Counted from the stretch's first letter, positions 1-6,532 are shown. The stretch: DNA of 11,415 nt from an uncultured Endomicrobiia bacterium (GCA_905236115.1 CAJOOL010000111.1:1-11415); one strand, 5' to 3'. Made by a program: numbers and translations. The notes: a model not told the origin generated them from the sequence alone.

Positions 1-70
1 TGGCGGTGTGCCAAATCAGCCCGCTCGGCCGGTTTTTATTTTTATAAGTATTTTTTTTGTTTATCACTTT
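1..70. other. Left-edge sequence, no gene assigned
   Basis: The first 30 bases are clearly more GC-rich than the next 130 and end in a run of five T, followed by more A/T sequence. On the + strand GCGG (3-6) can pair with CCGC (21-24), but the stem is only four pairs and is not directly followed by the T run, so I do not call a terminator. No start codon with a ribosome binding site is visible on either strand. A minus-strand promoter at 79-107 points into this segment, so it may be the 5' leader of a divergent gene that begins beyond the left edge. Confidence 0.35.
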
Positions 71-86
71 ATGTAGTAATTATAAC
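57..86 (+). promoter_or_regulatory. Possible promoter of the HTH regulator
   Basis: TTGTTT (57-62) is followed by an 18-nt spacer and TATAAC (81-86). The -35 is imperfect and the region is very A/T-rich, so chance matches are likely. If real, its -10 box overlaps the -10 box of the leftward promoter on the other strand, so the two directions would compete. Transcription would begin near 93, inside the inverted repeat. Confidence 0.35.
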
Positions 87-107
87 ATAAAATATTAATT
101 AAGTCAA
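79..107 (-). promoter_or_regulatory. Strong sigma-70-type promoter pointing left
   Basis: Read on the minus strand, this is TTGACT (107 to 102), a 17-nt spacer, then TATAAT (84 to 79). Five of six -35 bases and all six -10 bases match the consensus, at ideal spacing. Transcription would start near position 72 and run out of the window to the left. There is no ATG in the transcribed part, so any gene it serves lies beyond the edge or starts with a GTG at 67. The promoter is interleaved with the inverted repeat at 84-118. Confidence 0.6.
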
Positions 108-118
108 TGTTTTATGTT
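84..118. promoter_or_regulatory. 9-bp inverted repeat, candidate operator
   Basis: AACATAAAA at 84-92 and TTTTATGTT at 110-118 are perfect inverted copies separated by 17 nt, so the half-site centres are 26 bp apart. The repeat covers the spacer and -35 of the leftward promoter and the predicted start region of the rightward one. It sits about 40 bp ahead of an Xre-family regulator, and autoregulation through dyad operators is common in that family. That this protein binds here is inference. Confidence 0.5.
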
Positions 119-158
119 TCTTTGTGTTTTAAATTTACTTTTAAAAGAAGTTTGTTTT

Positions 159-512
159 ATGACTTTTGGTAGTAAAATCAAATATTTATTGGAAGTTCAA
201 AATATGACTCAAACCGAGCTTGCAGAAAAGCTCGGCTGCCGGCAGTCCGTTGTAAGCAGATGGATAAAAACAAATTCCAACAATCCGAAAATGTCTACCA
301 TGCAGAAACTCTCGGAAATATTTAATGTTCCGATAAATTATTTTTTTGATGCCTTTGCAGAAAAAATTCAAACGCATTTTGATACATCCGGAAATGAAAT
401 AAAAAACAATTCGGTTGCCGATATCAAAGACCTGCAGCTTCAGCTGAAAGACCACGAGATACGCCTTTTAAAAATTGAAAATGAAATGTTGAAGAAAAAC
501 CGGGAAAAATAA
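159..512 (+). CDS. Xre/Cro-type helix-turn-helix regulator
   Basis: This is a 117-residue DNA-binding protein. An HTH_3 (Cro/C1-type) domain spans about residues 5-65. The first DNA-contacting helix is around TQTELAEKLG (17-26) and the recognition helix around RQSVVSRWIK (28-37), followed by the typical LSEIFNVPINYFF segment. The C-terminal 30 residues are rich in Leu, Lys and Glu and look like a short coiled coil, probably for dimerisation. I start at the ATG at 159, which has AAAAGAAG eight bases upstream and places the helix-turn-helix at the usual distance from the N-terminus. An in-frame ATG at 114 would lie inside the inverted repeat and has no binding site. The upstream dyad and divergent promoters suggest autoregulation and control of a leftward gene. 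The targets are unknown. It could be a phage or plasmid remnant, but no such genes adjoin it. Confidence 0.85.
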   Translation: MTFGSKIKYLLEVQNMTQTELAEKLGCRQSVVSRWIKTNSNNPKMSTMQKLSEIFNVPINYFFDAFAEKIQTHFDTSGNEIKNNSVADIKDLQLQLKDHEIRLLKIENEMLKKNREK

Positions 513-627
513 TACGGATACTTTCTAAATATTTTTATTTTTTATAAAATAACCGGGGAAAACCGCCGAACGGTCGGGCATATCCCGAAAACTTCGGTGT
601 GAAAAAATTTTTTAAAAGGAATATTTT

Positions 628-1467
628 ATGAAATACATAATTGCAGGAAGTTCCGGACAGCTGGCAAAAGCTTTTATAAAAATTTTTGAAGAAAAAAATA
701 TTGATTTTATTGCACCGCCGGAAAAGGATTTGGATATAACGGATAAAGAAAAAATAAACAATATTTTTTCGCAGTACAAACCTGATATTGTTATAAACTG
801 TGCCGCATACAACAACGTGGAAGCCGCCGAGCAGGATAATACAAAAGCGTTTCTTATCAATCATTCGGCAGTTGCAAACTTGACGCAGGCCGCTTTACAA
901 AATAAAATAAAACTTGTCCACTTCAGCAGCGATTATGTTTTTGACGGTAAAAAGGAAGATTTTTATACCGAAGACGACAAAACAAATCCTTTAAACGAAT
1001 ACGGAAAGAGCAAACTTGCAGGCGAACAGGAAGCACTGAAATATGAAAATTCTTTGGTATGCCGTTTAAGCTGGGTTATCGGCGACGGACAGCAAAACTT
1101 TTTGTATAAATTATCCGGCTGGATGAAGAATAATAAAGTATTAAAAATTTCCGACAATGAAATTTCCGTTCCGACGTTTACTTTTGATATAGCCGATGTT
1201 GTTATGAAAGCATTGAACGAAAATTTAACGGGGCTTTACCAGCTGACGAACTCCGGAAAAGCTTCCCGTTACGAACTGGCAAAAGAATATGTAAAACTTC
1301 AAAATGCCGGCAGCGAAATTATTCCCGTTCCTATGGAAACTTTTCCGTCAAAAGTAAAAAGACCGCACCAAACCGCAATGAGCAATAAAAAAATTTCCGA
1401 GCGGCTGAATATTGAAATTCCCGAATGGCAAAAATCCCTGCAAAAATTTCTAGATAAACGGAAATAA
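628..1467 (+). CDS. rfbD: dTDP-4-dehydrorhamnose reductase-like (RmlD family)
   Basis: A 279-residue extended short-chain dehydrogenase/reductase, matching RmlD in length. In that family the enzyme reduces dTDP-4-keto-L-rhamnose with NAD(P)H to dTDP-L-rhamnose for surface polysaccharide. The nucleotide-binding motif is GSSGQLAKA (7-15). Further marks are NCAAYNNVEAAE (57-68), SSDYVFDG (100-107) with the catalytic Ser region, the Tyr-Lys pair in YGKSK (125-129), and RLSWVIG (146-152), where the family usually has R.SWV.G. The ATG at 628 has AAAAGGA seven bases upstream. No rmlA, rmlB or rmlC gene adjoins it, which is unusual because these often cluster, so the substrate could be another 4-keto sugar nucleotide. 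The membership is clear; the exact substrate is inferred. The phospholipase D gene begins 44 bases later, possibly in the same transcript. Confidence 0.8.
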   Translation: MKYIIAGSSGQLAKAFIKIFEEKNIDFIAPPEKDLDITDKEKINNIFSQYKPDIVINCAAYNNVEAAEQDNTKAFLINHSAVANLTQAALQNKIKLVHFSSDYVFDGKKEDFYTEDDKTNPLNEYGKSKLAGEQEALKYENSLVCRLSWVIGDGQQNFLYKLSGWMKNNKVLKISDNEISVPTFTFDIADVVMKALNENLTGLYQLTNSGKASRYELAKEYVKLQNAGSEIIPVPMETFPSKVKRPHQTAMSNKKISERLNIEIPEWQKSLQKFLDKRK

Positions 1468-1486
1468 CAATATCCGAAATAACAAT
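1461..1486 (+). repeat. Short direct repeat at the rfbD stop codon
   Basis: GAAATAACAAT occurs at 1461-1471 and again at 1476-1486, a 15-base period, with a decayed third unit (GAAAAAACAAC) after it. The first copy contains the rfbD stop codon. It looks like replication slippage in A-rich sequence; no function is evident. Confidence 0.5.
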
Positions 1487-1511
1487 TACGAAAAAACAAC
1501 AGCTCATAATA

Positions 1512-3479
1512 ATGAAAATTTTTCTGTCGTTATTTATCATATTATTTTCCGTTTCTTTCTGTTGTGCGGCAAGCGAAGATAAAATAAACCTCTCGCCGGT
1601 TGAAGACTATTCCGTAGTTCCGAATAAAGTTTTTATAATAAAAAATAAACTCTTTTTTGATTACGGGGTTGAGAATCTTTTTTTGACCGTCCGCCTTTTG
1701 AAAAAAGCAAAAAACACCGAAATAAAAAGACTGAAACTTGATGCCGAAAAAATAAAAAACAAAGAAGAAAAAATAAAAGAAGTTTTTATTCTGCCGGATG
1801 AAACATATTTAAGAATTTTTAATGAAACCTGTAATGCCTTAAATATAAAAAAAGATTTTGCTTTTATACGGTATCAGTATAAAAAAGACACGGGAGAAAC
1901 GGGAAGCCTTTACAGCAGAACGATTTTGAAAAAAACTTCCAAAAAAAACAAAAAAGAAGAAGCCAAACTTGACAAAGAAATGTCGGAACAAATTCTTAAT
2001 ACTTTCATAGACACGGCAAAAAAATATACCGACCAAAAACAATTTATAATATTGCCGAAAAATATGGACTGCATAACATATATTTTTGCCGATACGGAAA
2101 AATCTTATATTCTGCCTTTAATTCTGCCTCCGTATCAAAAAGATAAAAGCAGTTTAAATTTCTTTTCCGTATCAACGGATTTTTTGTATTCCTTTATAAT
2201 AAAAAACCATGTCATACCGATAATCAAATCTCCTTTTACATCTTCTTACAGGTTGTTTTCTACTTTTTCTTCGGCACTTTTGACATTTTCGCCGAATATT
2301 TCGGAAAGCTATTATAAAGAAAAATACGAAGAAAAAAATGAAGACAAAGAAATGATGGATATTGACGAATTCAACAAATTTTTGGACGAAGAACTGGGCA
2401 CAAAACAATACAAAGCCAAAATGAAATTTTTTATTGACGGCGAAGAATTTTTTGAAGATTTTTTAAAAAGTGCAAAAGCGGCGAAACATTCAATATTTAT
2501 TCAGACTTATATTTTTAAGACGGACGATTTTTCCGCTGCGGTAGCAAACGACTTAAAAAAGTATTCGCAGAAAATTGACGTGCGTGTTCTTATGGATTAT
2601 ATGGGAACAGTGGAACTGAAAAAACCGTCAAAAGATATTTTGTATCAGAATTATACGCTGCCTAAAAACATCGTAAAATTTCTTAAAAAAAATTCCAACG
2701 TAAAAGTCCGAATTCATCCCGACACGTGGGTAACCAGCGACCACAGAAAAGTTTTTTTAATAGACAGAAAAAAAGCATATCTTGGCGGTATGAACATAGC
2801 CAATGAATACAGATACACATGGCACGATTTAATGATATCGCTTGAAGGACCGGCAGTATCAAAACTGGTAAAAAATTTTTATAAAGCGTGGTCTTTTGCC
2901 GGACCCGGCGGGGACTTTGCAGTTATTTACAGAAGCATATTTACAAAATCAAAACGTGCCGAAAATAAACCTGAAGAAGATATGACGGATGTGCGGTTGC
3001 TGACAACAAGTGCTGCGGATTATGAAATATATTCCGCACAGCTGGAAGCAATCCGAAGAGCGAAAAACAGAATATACATAGAAAATCCTTATTTCAGCGA
3101 AAATTCTCTGATAAACGAATTGATAAATGCAAAAAAACGCGGGGTAGACGTAAAGATAATTTTCCCGGAAATTAATGATATGGTAATATCCGACAAATTG
3201 AATTTAAAAACGGCAAATTATTTGATAAGCAACGGTATTGAAGTATATGTGTATCCGAAAATGACGCATGTAAAAGCGGCAGTTTATGACGGCTGGGCTT
3301 GTGTGGGAAGTGCCAACTTCAACAGATTGAGCATGTTTAAAAACAGAGAAATAAATATTGCTTTTTCGGATGAAAAAACGGTGGATGAGCTGGTGGAAAG
3401 GCTGTTTAAAAAAGATTTTGAAAATTCGAAAAAATATACAAAACAGGTTGATATTCCGCTGATTTATTATATTATGTGA
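1512..3479 (+). CDS. Exported phospholipase D / cardiolipin synthase-like protein
   Basis: A 655-residue member of the phospholipase D superfamily, whose enzymes hydrolyse or transfer phosphodiester bonds through two HxKxxxxD motifs. Both are present: H411-K413-D418 (HRKVFLID) followed by LGGMN, and H586-K588-D593 (HVKAAVYD) followed by GSANFN at 599-604. The ending NREINIAF is like cardiolipin synthases. The N-terminus (MKIFLSLFIILFSVSFCCAA) is a signal peptide, probably cut after residue 19 or 20, so the protein likely acts outside the inner membrane. Residues about 21-300 match nothing I recognise; they are Lys/Glu-rich, with a strongly basic patch near 140-155. Usual bacterial cardiolipin synthases are about 480-510 residues with transmembrane helices, so this is longer and built differently. 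No good ribosome binding site precedes the ATG at 1512, suggesting translation coupled to rfbD or a weak signal. The substrate (cardiolipin synthesis, phospholipid or nucleic acid cleavage) cannot be decided from sequence. Confidence 0.8.
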   Translation: MKIFLSLFIILFSVSFCCAASEDKINLSPVEDYSVVPNKVFIIKNKLFFDYGVENLFLTVRLLKKAKNTEIKRLKLDAEKIKNKEEKIKEVFILPDETYLRIFNETCNALNIKKDFAFIRYQYKKDTGETGSLYSRTILKKTSKKNKKEEAKLDKEMSEQILNTFIDTAKKYTDQKQFIILPKNMDCITYIFADTEKSYILPLILPPYQKDKSSLNFFSVSTDFLYSFIIKNHVIPIIKSPFTSSYRLFSTFSSALLTFSPNISESYYKEKYEEKNEDKEMMDIDEFNKFLDEELGTKQYKAKMKFFIDGEEFFEDFLKSAKAAKHSIFIQTYIFKTDDFSAAVANDLKKYSQKIDVRVLMDYMGTVELKKPSKDILYQNYTLPKNIVKFLKKNSNVKVRIHPDTWVTSDHRKVFLIDRKKAYLGGMNIANEYRYTWHDLMISLEGPAVSKLVKNFYKAWSFAGPGGDFAVIYRSIFTKSKRAENKPEEDMTDVRLLTTSAADYEIYSAQLEAIRRAKNRIYIENPYFSENSLINELINAKKRGVDVKIIFPEINDMVISDKLNLKTANYLISNGIEVYVYPKMTHVKAAVYDGWACVGSANFNRLSMFKNREINIAFSDEKTVDELVERLFKKDFENSKKYTKQVDIPLIYYIM

Positions 3480-3486
3480 GATAGAC

Positions 3487-3509
3487 AGTTGAATAGCTGA
3501 GAACGGCAA
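3487..3509 (+). repeat. Intergenic degenerate repeat, copy A
   Basis: AGTTGAATAGCTGAGAACGG followed by CAA lies just after the phospholipase D gene. It matches the copy at 5422-5444 at 20 of 23 positions. The 130-base gap (3480-3609) also holds GGCAATGT/GGCAATTG words and a TGTAATGTATAATG stretch with a TATAAT at 3526-3531, but no convincing -35 box. Confidence 0.5.
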
Positions 3510-3560
3510 TGTACAATGTGTAATGTATAATGAACGGCAATTGCAGGAACGGCAGTTAAA

Positions 3561-3600
3561 GAGTTGAAGCTGAATAATTGAAAGATTTTAAACGGCGGGG
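3561..3600 (+). repeat. Intergenic degenerate repeat, copy C
   Basis: GAGTTGAA near the start and AAACGGCGG near the end are shared with copy D at 4435-4490. TTGAA/CTGAA words recur between them at 7-9 base steps. It ends in the GGCGGGG that probably serves as the lipA ribosome binding site. Confidence 0.4.
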
Positions 3601-3609
3601 AAAAAAAGT

Positions 3610-4434
3610 ATGGAAAAGAAAAGAATAAGTTTGGCACAACTGGATAATTTAAAAAAAAGTTTTAAACGGTACGGACTGCATACGGTGTGTCAAAGTGCAA
3701 AATGTCCGAATATAAATGAATGTTTTAAAAATAAAACTGCAACATTTATGATACTGGGCGATGTCTGCACAAGAAACTGTGCTTTTTGTGCGACCTCTCA
3801 CGGCATACCTGTAAATGTTGATAAAGATGAACCGCAAAAACTGGCTGAAGTAATAAAAAATCTTGGGCTGCAATACGTCGTTATAACATCGGTAACAAGA
3901 GATGATTTGCCGGACTGTGGGGCTGAACATTTTAAAAACACCGTTGAAGTATTAAAAAAAGAAATACCCGGTTTAAAAACGGAAATTTTGGTTCCGGATT
4001 TTAAAGGAATAGAAAAAAATATTGATATTGTTTTAGCGTCCGGTCCTGATGTTTTCGGCCATAATGTGGAAACTGTTCCGTCGCTTTACAAATACAGAAA
4101 AGGTGCCGATTATGAAAGATCTTTAAAAGTTTTATCTTATGCAAAAAAGAAAGGATTCATTACAAAAACGGCTTTAATGCTGGGACTTGGCGAAACAGAA
4201 GAGGAATTATTAAATGTTTTTAAAGATTTAAAAAACATAAATTGTGATATTTTAACTATAGGACAGTATCTTAAACCGCTTAAGGATAATGCTGACGTAG
4301 TAAAGGAATACTGTGAAGAAGAGTTTGAATATTTTAAAAACAAAGCACTTGAAGCAGGAATAAAAAAATGTGTGGCAGGAAGATATGTAAGAAGTTCTTA
4401 TTTTGCGGAAAAAATTTTTCGGGAAAAGATGTAA
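3610..4434 (+). CDS. lipA: Lipoyl synthase
   Basis: A 274-residue radical SAM enzyme that inserts two sulfurs into octanoyl groups bound to carrier proteins, making the lipoyl cofactor of 2-oxoacid dehydrogenases and the glycine cleavage H protein. Both iron-sulfur sites are intact. The auxiliary cluster cysteines are C27, C32 and C38 (C-x4-C-x5-C), and the radical SAM triad is C53, C57 and C60 in CTRNCAFC. The RSSY serine ligand motif lies at 261-264. The region between residues 220 and 262 is less typical: it reads GQYLKPLKDNADVVKEY and GRYVRSSY where many LipA proteins have a PS/PT..H.PV segment and GPLVRSSY. The protein is a little short, with a brief N-terminus. The ATG at 3610 has GGCGGGG ending 9 bases upstream. 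No lipB, lplA or lipoylated-protein gene is beside it; the octanoyl source is unknown. Confidence 0.93.
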   Translation: MEKKRISLAQLDNLKKSFKRYGLHTVCQSAKCPNINECFKNKTATFMILGDVCTRNCAFCATSHGIPVNVDKDEPQKLAEVIKNLGLQYVVITSVTRDDLPDCGAEHFKNTVEVLKKEIPGLKTEILVPDFKGIEKNIDIVLASGPDVFGHNVETVPSLYKYRKGADYERSLKVLSYAKKKGFITKTALMLGLGETEEELLNVFKDLKNINCDILTIGQYLKPLKDNADVVKEYCEEEFEYFKNKALEAGIKKCVAGRYVRSSYFAEKIFREKM

Positions 4435-4490
4435 GAGTTGAAAGGTTGAACGGTTTGGATGGTTGAAAAAGATTGAAAACGGCGGCGAAG
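4435..4490 (+). repeat. Intergenic degenerate repeat, copy D
   Basis: Directly after the lipA stop codon, TTGAA words recur: GAGTTGAAAGGTTGAACGG, then GGTTGAAAAAGATTGAAAAC, then GGCGGCG. It resembles copy C, which lies just before lipA, so lipA is flanked by two related copies. The -35 box of the trxA promoter falls inside it. Confidence 0.45.
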
Positions 4491-4502
4491 TTTTTATATA
4501 AT
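4473..4502 (+). promoter_or_regulatory. Probable trxA promoter
   Basis: TTGAAA (4473-4478), an 18-nt spacer and a perfect TATAAT (4497-4502). The start would be near 4509, giving a leader of about 50 bases to the trxA ATG. The -35 box lies within a TTGAA-rich repeat. Confidence 0.55.
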
Positions 4503-4559
4503 AGTGATAAAGGAAACATTGAGTTGAAAATATTTAAAAATTTTTTTGGAGGCTTTAAA

Positions 4560-4880
4560 ATGGCGGAATTGGTTATAAATGAAGGAAATTTTGAACAGGA
4601 AGTTTTGAAATCCGATAAACCAGTGTTGGTGGATTTTTGGGCACCGTGGTGTGGTCCCTGCAGAATGCTGTCGCCTGTTGTAGACGAGCTTGCAAAAGAA
4701 TACGACGGAAAAGTGAAAGTAGGCAAAGTGAATACCGATGAAAATATGAGTTTGTCTTCTCAATTTCAGATAACTTCCATACCATGTCTTATCATTTTTA
4801 AAAACGGAAAACCCGTAAACAAATTGGTTGGTTTTAGACCGAAAGACGATATTAAACAGGAAATAGACAATATTTTATAA
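4560..4880 (+). CDS. trxA: Thioredoxin
   Basis: A 106-residue cytoplasmic thioredoxin, the usual length, which reduces protein disulfides and is recharged by thioredoxin reductase, encoded two genes downstream. The active site is WCGPC (residues 30-34, with C31 and C34) in DFWAPWCGPC. The cis-proline loop is SIP at 73-75, preceded by the usual QITSIP strand, and a buried Asp (D25) is present. The ATG at 4560 is chosen because a near-perfect GGAGG (4548-4552) sits seven bases upstream and the protein then starts at the normal point of the fold. An in-frame ATG at 4473 would add 29 unlikely residues and begin in the promoter. It has its own promoter, and the gap to the next gene is 42 bases. 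Confidence 0.96.
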   Translation: MAELVINEGNFEQEVLKSDKPVLVDFWAPWCGPCRMLSPVVDELAKEYDGKVKVGKVNTDENMSLSSQFQITSIPCLIIFKNGKPVNKLVGFRPKDDIKQEIDNIL

Positions 4881-4922
4881 TTTTTCAACAAAATAAAATT
4901 TTATTTATACGGGGGTGCGGAA

Positions 4923-5402
4923 ATGTTTTACAAAAAAATTCTTTTGTTTTTATTTTTAACCGCAGTATGCGTATCTTTATCTTGTGCAGAAGTTTCTTAC
5001 GATTTTACATTGAAAGATTTGGATGGCAGACAGGTATCTCTGTCGGATTATAAAGGCAAAGTAGTATTTCTGGATTTCTGGGCTACGTGGTGTCCTCCGT
5101 GCAGAGCGTCAATTCCTCAGATTGAAAAAATGTATCAAGAATTTTATGAAGATGAAGATTTTGTTGTATTGGGCATAAATATGCAGGAAGATAAAGATAC
5201 AATAGAAAAATTTATAAAGAACAATGAAATAAATTACCCCGTATTGTTGAGCGACAATAAAGTAATATCAAATTATAAAATACGTTCTATTCCGGCATTT
5301 TTTGTAATAGACAGAGACGGCGAAGTTTATAAAAAATATACGGGATACGGACCGGGAATGGAAGAAAACTGGAAAAGCGATATCAAGAAATTATTGGATT
5401 AA
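4923..5402 (+). CDS. Exported TlpA/ResA-like thioredoxin-fold protein
   Basis: A 159-residue AhpC/TSA-Redoxin-type thioredoxin-fold protein with an N-terminal signal sequence of about 22 residues (a basic start, then LLFLFLTAVCVSLS before CAE). The active site is WCPPC (56-60), preceded by the family's KGKVVFLDFWAT strand. The cis-proline is at P124 in RSIPAFFVIDRDG, the usual TlpA pattern. Such proteins reduce or exchange thiols outside the cytoplasmic membrane, for instance in cytochrome c maturation or envelope protein folding. C21 could be lipidated, but the residues before it (SLS) fit the lipobox poorly, so a soluble periplasmic or anchored form are both open. A G-rich GGGGGTG ribosome binding site precedes the ATG. 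The gene lies between trxA and trxB, but the electron donor outside the membrane (a CcdA/DsbD-type protein) is not in this window. Confidence 0.88.
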   Translation: MFYKKILLFLFLTAVCVSLSCAEVSYDFTLKDLDGRQVSLSDYKGKVVFLDFWATWCPPCRASIPQIEKMYQEFYEDEDFVVLGINMQEDKDTIEKFIKNNEINYPVLLSDNKVISNYKIRSIPAFFVIDRDGEVYKKYTGYGPGMEENWKSDIKKLLD

Positions 5403-5421
5403 AAAAGTCTTAAAAATTTGA

Positions 5422-5449
5422 GGTTGAATAGTTGAGAACAGCAACGGCG
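5422..5449 (+). repeat. Intergenic degenerate repeat, copy B
   Basis: GGTTGAATAGTTGAGAACAG followed by CAACGGCG lies 20 bases after the TlpA-like gene. It is the closest relative of copy A (20 of 23 positions). The rest of the 110-base gap to trxB (5403-5512) holds more AACAACGG-type sequence, and a TTAGGGT at 5497-5503 that may serve as the trxB ribosome binding site. Confidence 0.5.
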
Positions 5450-5512
5450 AAAAACAACAACGGTGTATGGCGGAATAATTATTAAATAATTTTTAATTAG
5501 GGTAACAATATT

Positions 5513-6472
5513 ATGTATGATGTAATAATTATCGGCGGAGGTCCCGCCGGAATGAGTGCGGCAATATATACCGCAAGAGCAAGATTAAAAACTCTTCTTA
5601 TAGAAAAAGCCGGGTGCGGCGGACAGATAGCAATAACGGATCATTTGGAAAACTATCCGGGTTTTGAAGAGGGAATTAACGGATTTGAGCTGGCCGTAAA
5701 AATGCAGAAACAGGCGGAATCTTTCGGAACGGAAATAGTTTACGGCGAAGTGCTTAAAATTGATACGACAACGCAAACTGAAACACAAACATCAACACAA
5801 ACTGCAGCCCGAACGAAAAAAGTTATTCTGAAAAACAATAAAGAATACGAAGCTAAAACCGTTATTATCGCAAGCGGTGCAAATGCCAAAAAGTCCGGTG
5901 TTTCGGGAGAAAAAGAATTTACCGGGAAAGGTGTTTCTTACTGTGCAACCTGTGACGGTCCGTTTTTTAAAAACAAAGAAATTGCCGTTATCGGCGGCGG
6001 CGACTCCGCTCTGCAGGAAGCTTTGTATTTGACAAAATTTGCTTCAAAAGTTAATCTTATACATAGAAGAAATGAATTCAGGGCCGCAAAAATTCTTCAG
6101 GAAAAAGTTTTTAAAGAAACAAAAATAAATATTATTTATGACAGTGTTGTTGAAGAAATAGCCGGAAATCCTTTAGGTTCGGTAGAAAGTATTAAGTTAA
6201 AAAATGTAAAAAACGATGCGGTTTTGACGCTTTCGGTTAATGGTGTTTTTGTTTTTATAGGCTGGCAGCCGAATACGGAATTTTTAAAAAATACGAAAAT
6301 AAAATTAAACGGGAACGGATATATTGTTACCGACGAAAATATGAAAACTTCCGTTGAAGGTGTTTTTGCCTGCGGAGATGTAAGACAGAAAATTTTAAGA
6401 CAGGTTGTTACCGCCTGCGGCGACGGTGCCGTTGCAGCGATTTCGGTTGAGCATTATTTGGAAAATTTATAA
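5513..6472 (+). CDS. trxB: Thioredoxin reductase
   Basis: A 319-residue FAD- and NADPH-dependent flavoprotein that reduces thioredoxin; TrxA, encoded two genes upstream, is the likely partner. The FAD dinucleotide motif is GGGPAG (8-13), the redox-active cysteines are in CATC (144-147) before DGPFF, the NADPH motif is GGGDSA (161-166) with HRR (184-186) and FRA (189-191), and the second FAD motif ends in GDV (288-290). The HRR basic residues favour NADPH over NADH. An oddity is a Thr/Gln-rich stretch at residues 85-101 in the first FAD half, encoded by repetitive ACACAAAC-like DNA, which accounts for the slightly long protein. The catalytic parts are intact. Confidence 0.95.
   Translation: MYDVIIIGGGPAGMSAAIYTARARLKTLLIEKAGCGGQIAITDHLENYPGFEEGINGFELAVKMQKQAESFGTEIVYGEVLKIDTTTQTETQTSTQTAARTKKVILKNNKEYEAKTVIIASGANAKKSGVSGEKEFTGKGVSYCATCDGPFFKNKEIAVIGGGDSALQEALYLTKFASKVNLIHRRNEFRAAKILQEKVFKETKINIIYDSVVEEIAGNPLGSVESIKLKNVKNDAVLTLSVNGVFVFIGWQPNTEFLKNTKIKLNGNGYIVTDENMKTSVEGVFACGDVRQKILRQVVTACGDGAVAAISVEHYLENL
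5765..5812 (+). repeat. Low-complexity insertion inside trxB
   Basis: These 16 codons are built from imperfect repeats of ACGCAAACT, ACACAAACA and ACACAAACT and encode TTTQTETQTSTQTAAR (residues 85-100). It keeps the reading frame and sits in a surface-loop position between two strands of the FAD domain. Confidence 0.6.
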
Positions 6473-6494
6473 AATTTAACCAAATACAGATGCT

Positions 6495-6522
6495 TTTAAA
6501 CAGTTCTCTAATTTGGTATAAT
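6495..6522 (+). promoter_or_regulatory. Promoter of def-fmt with extended -10
   Basis: A perfect TATAAT (6517-6522) is preceded by TGG, giving an extended -10 (TGnTATAAT). The -35 is weak (TTTAAA, 6495-6500, 16-nt spacer), as is usual for extended -10 promoters. Transcription should begin near 6529-6531, directly ahead of or at the 28-nt palindrome. Confidence 0.6.
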
Positions 6523-6532
6523 ACAACAATTT

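Noticed and set aside
4..33. tRNA-like D-arm on the minus strand at the left edge
   Set aside because: The putative stem has a 14-base loop, position 8 is not T, and no matching acceptor or anticodon arm can be seen in the window.
1..67. Minus-strand peptide resembling a helicase/HsdR-like IWHT motif, and a plus-strand peptide resembling the end of a SUMF1-type domain
   Set aside because: Both are about 10 residues long, in competing frames at the window edge, without supporting context. Neither is enough to call a gene.
585..597. Hairpin CCGAA-aac-TTCGG as a terminator for the HTH gene
   Set aside because: The stem is only five pairs and is followed by TGTGAAAAAA rather than a T run; any termination here is unproven.
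4891..4906. Perfect A/T palindrome AAATAAAATTTTATTT after trxA
   Set aside because: It contains no G or C, so it is weak as a hairpin and easily produced by base composition; no T run suitable for termination follows.
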